A DNA stretch of 6,146 bases from an uncultured Oscillospiraceae bacterium (GTDB lineage Bacteria; Bacillota; Clostridia; Oscillospirales; Acutalibacteraceae). The position numbers and the translations under genes were made by a program. Positions 4,932 through 6,146 of this stretch are shown one piece after another. Each line of letters opens with the position of its first letter. Positions within the stretch are counted from its first letter, which is position 1. Where the stretch lies: NCBI GenBank assembly GCA_900549945.1, contig URQJ01000116.1, positions 1 through 6,146 of the forward strand, in the 5' to 3' direction. The notes beneath the pieces are model-generated. The model was not told the origin of the DNA, searched no databases, and saw nothing but the letters and a program-made list of their open reading frames with translations.

Positions 4932-6146
4932 ATGCCGAAAATCAATGTGCTCGACAAGCATGTCGCCGAGCTGATCGCCGCGGGCGAGGTTGTCGAGCGG
5001 CCGTCCTCGGTCATCAAGGAGCTTGTGGAAAATTCGATCGACGCCGGCGCTTCGATCGTCACCGTGGAGATCCGCCGCGGCGGCGTCACATATATGCGCG
5101 TCACGGACAACGGCTGCGGCATCGCCCGCGAGGACGTGGCGACGGCGTTCCTGCGCCATGCAACGAGTAAGGTGCGCGCCGAGGACGATCTGAACGCGAT
5201 CCTCACACTCGGCTTCCGCGGCGAGGCGCTGGCCTCGATCTCCGCGGTCGCGCACGTCGATCTTATCACCAAAACGCCGGACGGCGCGGTCGGCACGCAT
5301 TATGCCGCGAGCGGCGGCAGTGCGGTTTCGGTTGAGGATGCCGGGTGCCCGAACGGCACGACGATCACCGTGCGGGACATTTTCTACAATGTGCCGGCCC
5401 GCATGAAATTTCTCAAGAAGGATACGGCGGAGGGCAACGCCGTCGCCGGCCTTTTGGATAAGATCGCGCTTTCGCACCCCGAAATCTCCTTCCGGCTGAT
5501 CCGCGAGGGCAAGGAGACGCTGCACACCCCGGGCGACGGCAGGCTCTCTTCCGCGATCTACGCGGTATTCGGCAAGGAATTTTCCTCGAACCTGCTTCCG
5601 GTCGATTACACATTCGGCGGCGTGCGCGTGCACGGCTATATCTCTTCGCCGATCGGCAGCCGGCCGAACCGCAGCATGCAGAACTTTTTCATCAACGGGC
5701 GCTTTGTTCGCAGCCGCACGGCGGCCGTTGCGCTCGAGGAGGCGTATAAAGGCGCGATCATGGTCGGGAAATTCCCGGCCTGCGTCCTGCATCTGGAGCT
5801 GCCCTCCGAGGCTGTAGACGTCAACGTGCACCCGGCAAAGCTCGAAGTGCGCTTTGTCAATGAGCGCCCGGTGTTCGACGCGGTCTACGGCGGCGTGAAA
5901 TCGGCGGTTTCCGCGAGCCGCGATATGAAATCGGTCGAACTCACGCGGCAAAAGCCGCTTATCAACCCGTATAAACCCGATCACGAGAAAGCGCCGGTAC
6001 AGACGTATATCGCACAGCCGCCGGTGCAGCGCCCGCGTCCCGCGCCTGTCACACCGGCTGTTTCCGTGCCGGAGGCGACCGCAGAGACACGGCGCGGCCC
6101 GGAGCCTCAGCCGGAGCCGCTCGCTTTTTCGGACAGCGCGCAGGGT
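4932..6146 (+). CDS. mutL: DNA mismatch repair protein MutL (3' end beyond window)
   Basis: MutL is a GHKL-type ATPase that links MutS mismatch recognition to strand incision and removal. Here 405 codons are present without a stop, and the frame runs off the end. The ATPase motifs are intact: IAAGEVVERP (15-24), KELVENSIDAGA (29-40) with the expected catalytic E30 and Mg-binding N34, DNGCGI (59-64), HATSK (76-80), LGFRGEALASIS (93-104), and NVHPAKLEVRF (298-308) with K303. The transducer domain ends near residue 330. A linker rich in Pro, Gln and Glu (about 340-405) follows, as expected before the C-terminal dimerisation and endonuclease domain. That domain, and so the DQHAxxExxxxE metal site usual in Bacillota, is outside the window and cannot be confirmed. 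It starts 30 bases after mutS, almost certainly on the same transcript. Confidence 0.97.
   Translation, partial: MPKINVLDKHVAELIAAGEVVERPSSVIKELVENSIDAGASIVTVEIRRGGVTYMRVTDNGCGIAREDVATAFLRHATSKVRAEDDLNAILTLGFRGEALASISAVAHVDLITKTPDGAVGTHYAASGGSAVSVEDAGCPNGTTITVRDIFYNVPARMKFLKKDTAEGNAVAGLLDKIALSHPEISFRLIREGKETLHTPGDGRLSSAIYAVFGKEFSSNLLPVDYTFGGVRVHGYISSPIGSRPNRSMQNFFINGRFVRSRTAAVALEEAYKGAIMVGKFPACVLHLELPSEAVDVNVHPAKLEVRFVNERPVFDAVYGGVKSAVSASRDMKSVELTRQKPLINPYKPDHEKAPVQTYIAQPPVQRPRPAPVTPAVSVPEATAETRRGPEPQPEPLAFSDSAQG

Noticed and set aside
4092..5984. A 630-codon open frame on the minus strand crossing the mutS-mutL junction.
   Set aside because: It is antisense to two genes with intact family motifs. 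Its translation is rich in Arg, His, Asp, Ala and Leu with no recognisable domain, as expected from the complement of GC-rich codons, and it spans an intergenic gap without reason.

Overview
The window holds the left end of an assembled contig from a GC-rich member of the Bacillota, most likely a Clostridia/Oscillospirales-type gut bacterium. The evidence is the gene set and order (miaB, a YlbF/RicF-family gene, mutS, mutL, all on the plus strand), purine-rich Shine-Dalgarno sites, a TTG start, and G/C-rich third codon positions. YlbF-family proteins are essentially a Bacillota trait. The species cannot be read from the sequence.

Layout: bases 1-50 are not biological; they match the Illumina P5/TruSeq Read 1 adapter, so genomic sequence begins at base 51. 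Bases 51-151 can be read on the minus strand as the 5' end of a divergent gene, tentatively of the Se/S-carrier-like (DUF3343) type. Bases 152-241 are an AT-rich intergenic region with a weak candidate promoter for the plus-strand operon. Then follow miaB (242-1657), an unannotated 33-codon single-helix membrane peptide gene (1702-1803), a YlbF-family gene with a cysteine-rich tail (1831-2241), mutS (2280-4901) and the first 405 codons of mutL (4932 to the window end).

The five plus-strand genes are separated by gaps of only 27-44 bases. Every start after the first has a recognisable ribosome binding site, and no U-tract terminator lies between them, so they look like one operon. Two themes share it. 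MiaB makes the 2-methylthio modification at tRNA position 37 using Fe-S clusters, and YlbF-type proteins (in Bacillus subtilis) belong to an Fe-S-containing complex acting with RNase Y. MutS and MutL are the mismatch recognition and downstream effector proteins of DNA repair.

I see no new defence, mobile or otherwise exotic system. The window is conserved housekeeping DNA. The points most worth a second look are the small membrane peptide gene between miaB and ylbF, with an A_AAA_AAA slippery run at its stop codon, the seven-cysteine tail of the YlbF-family protein, the divergent gene fragment, and the adapter contamination.
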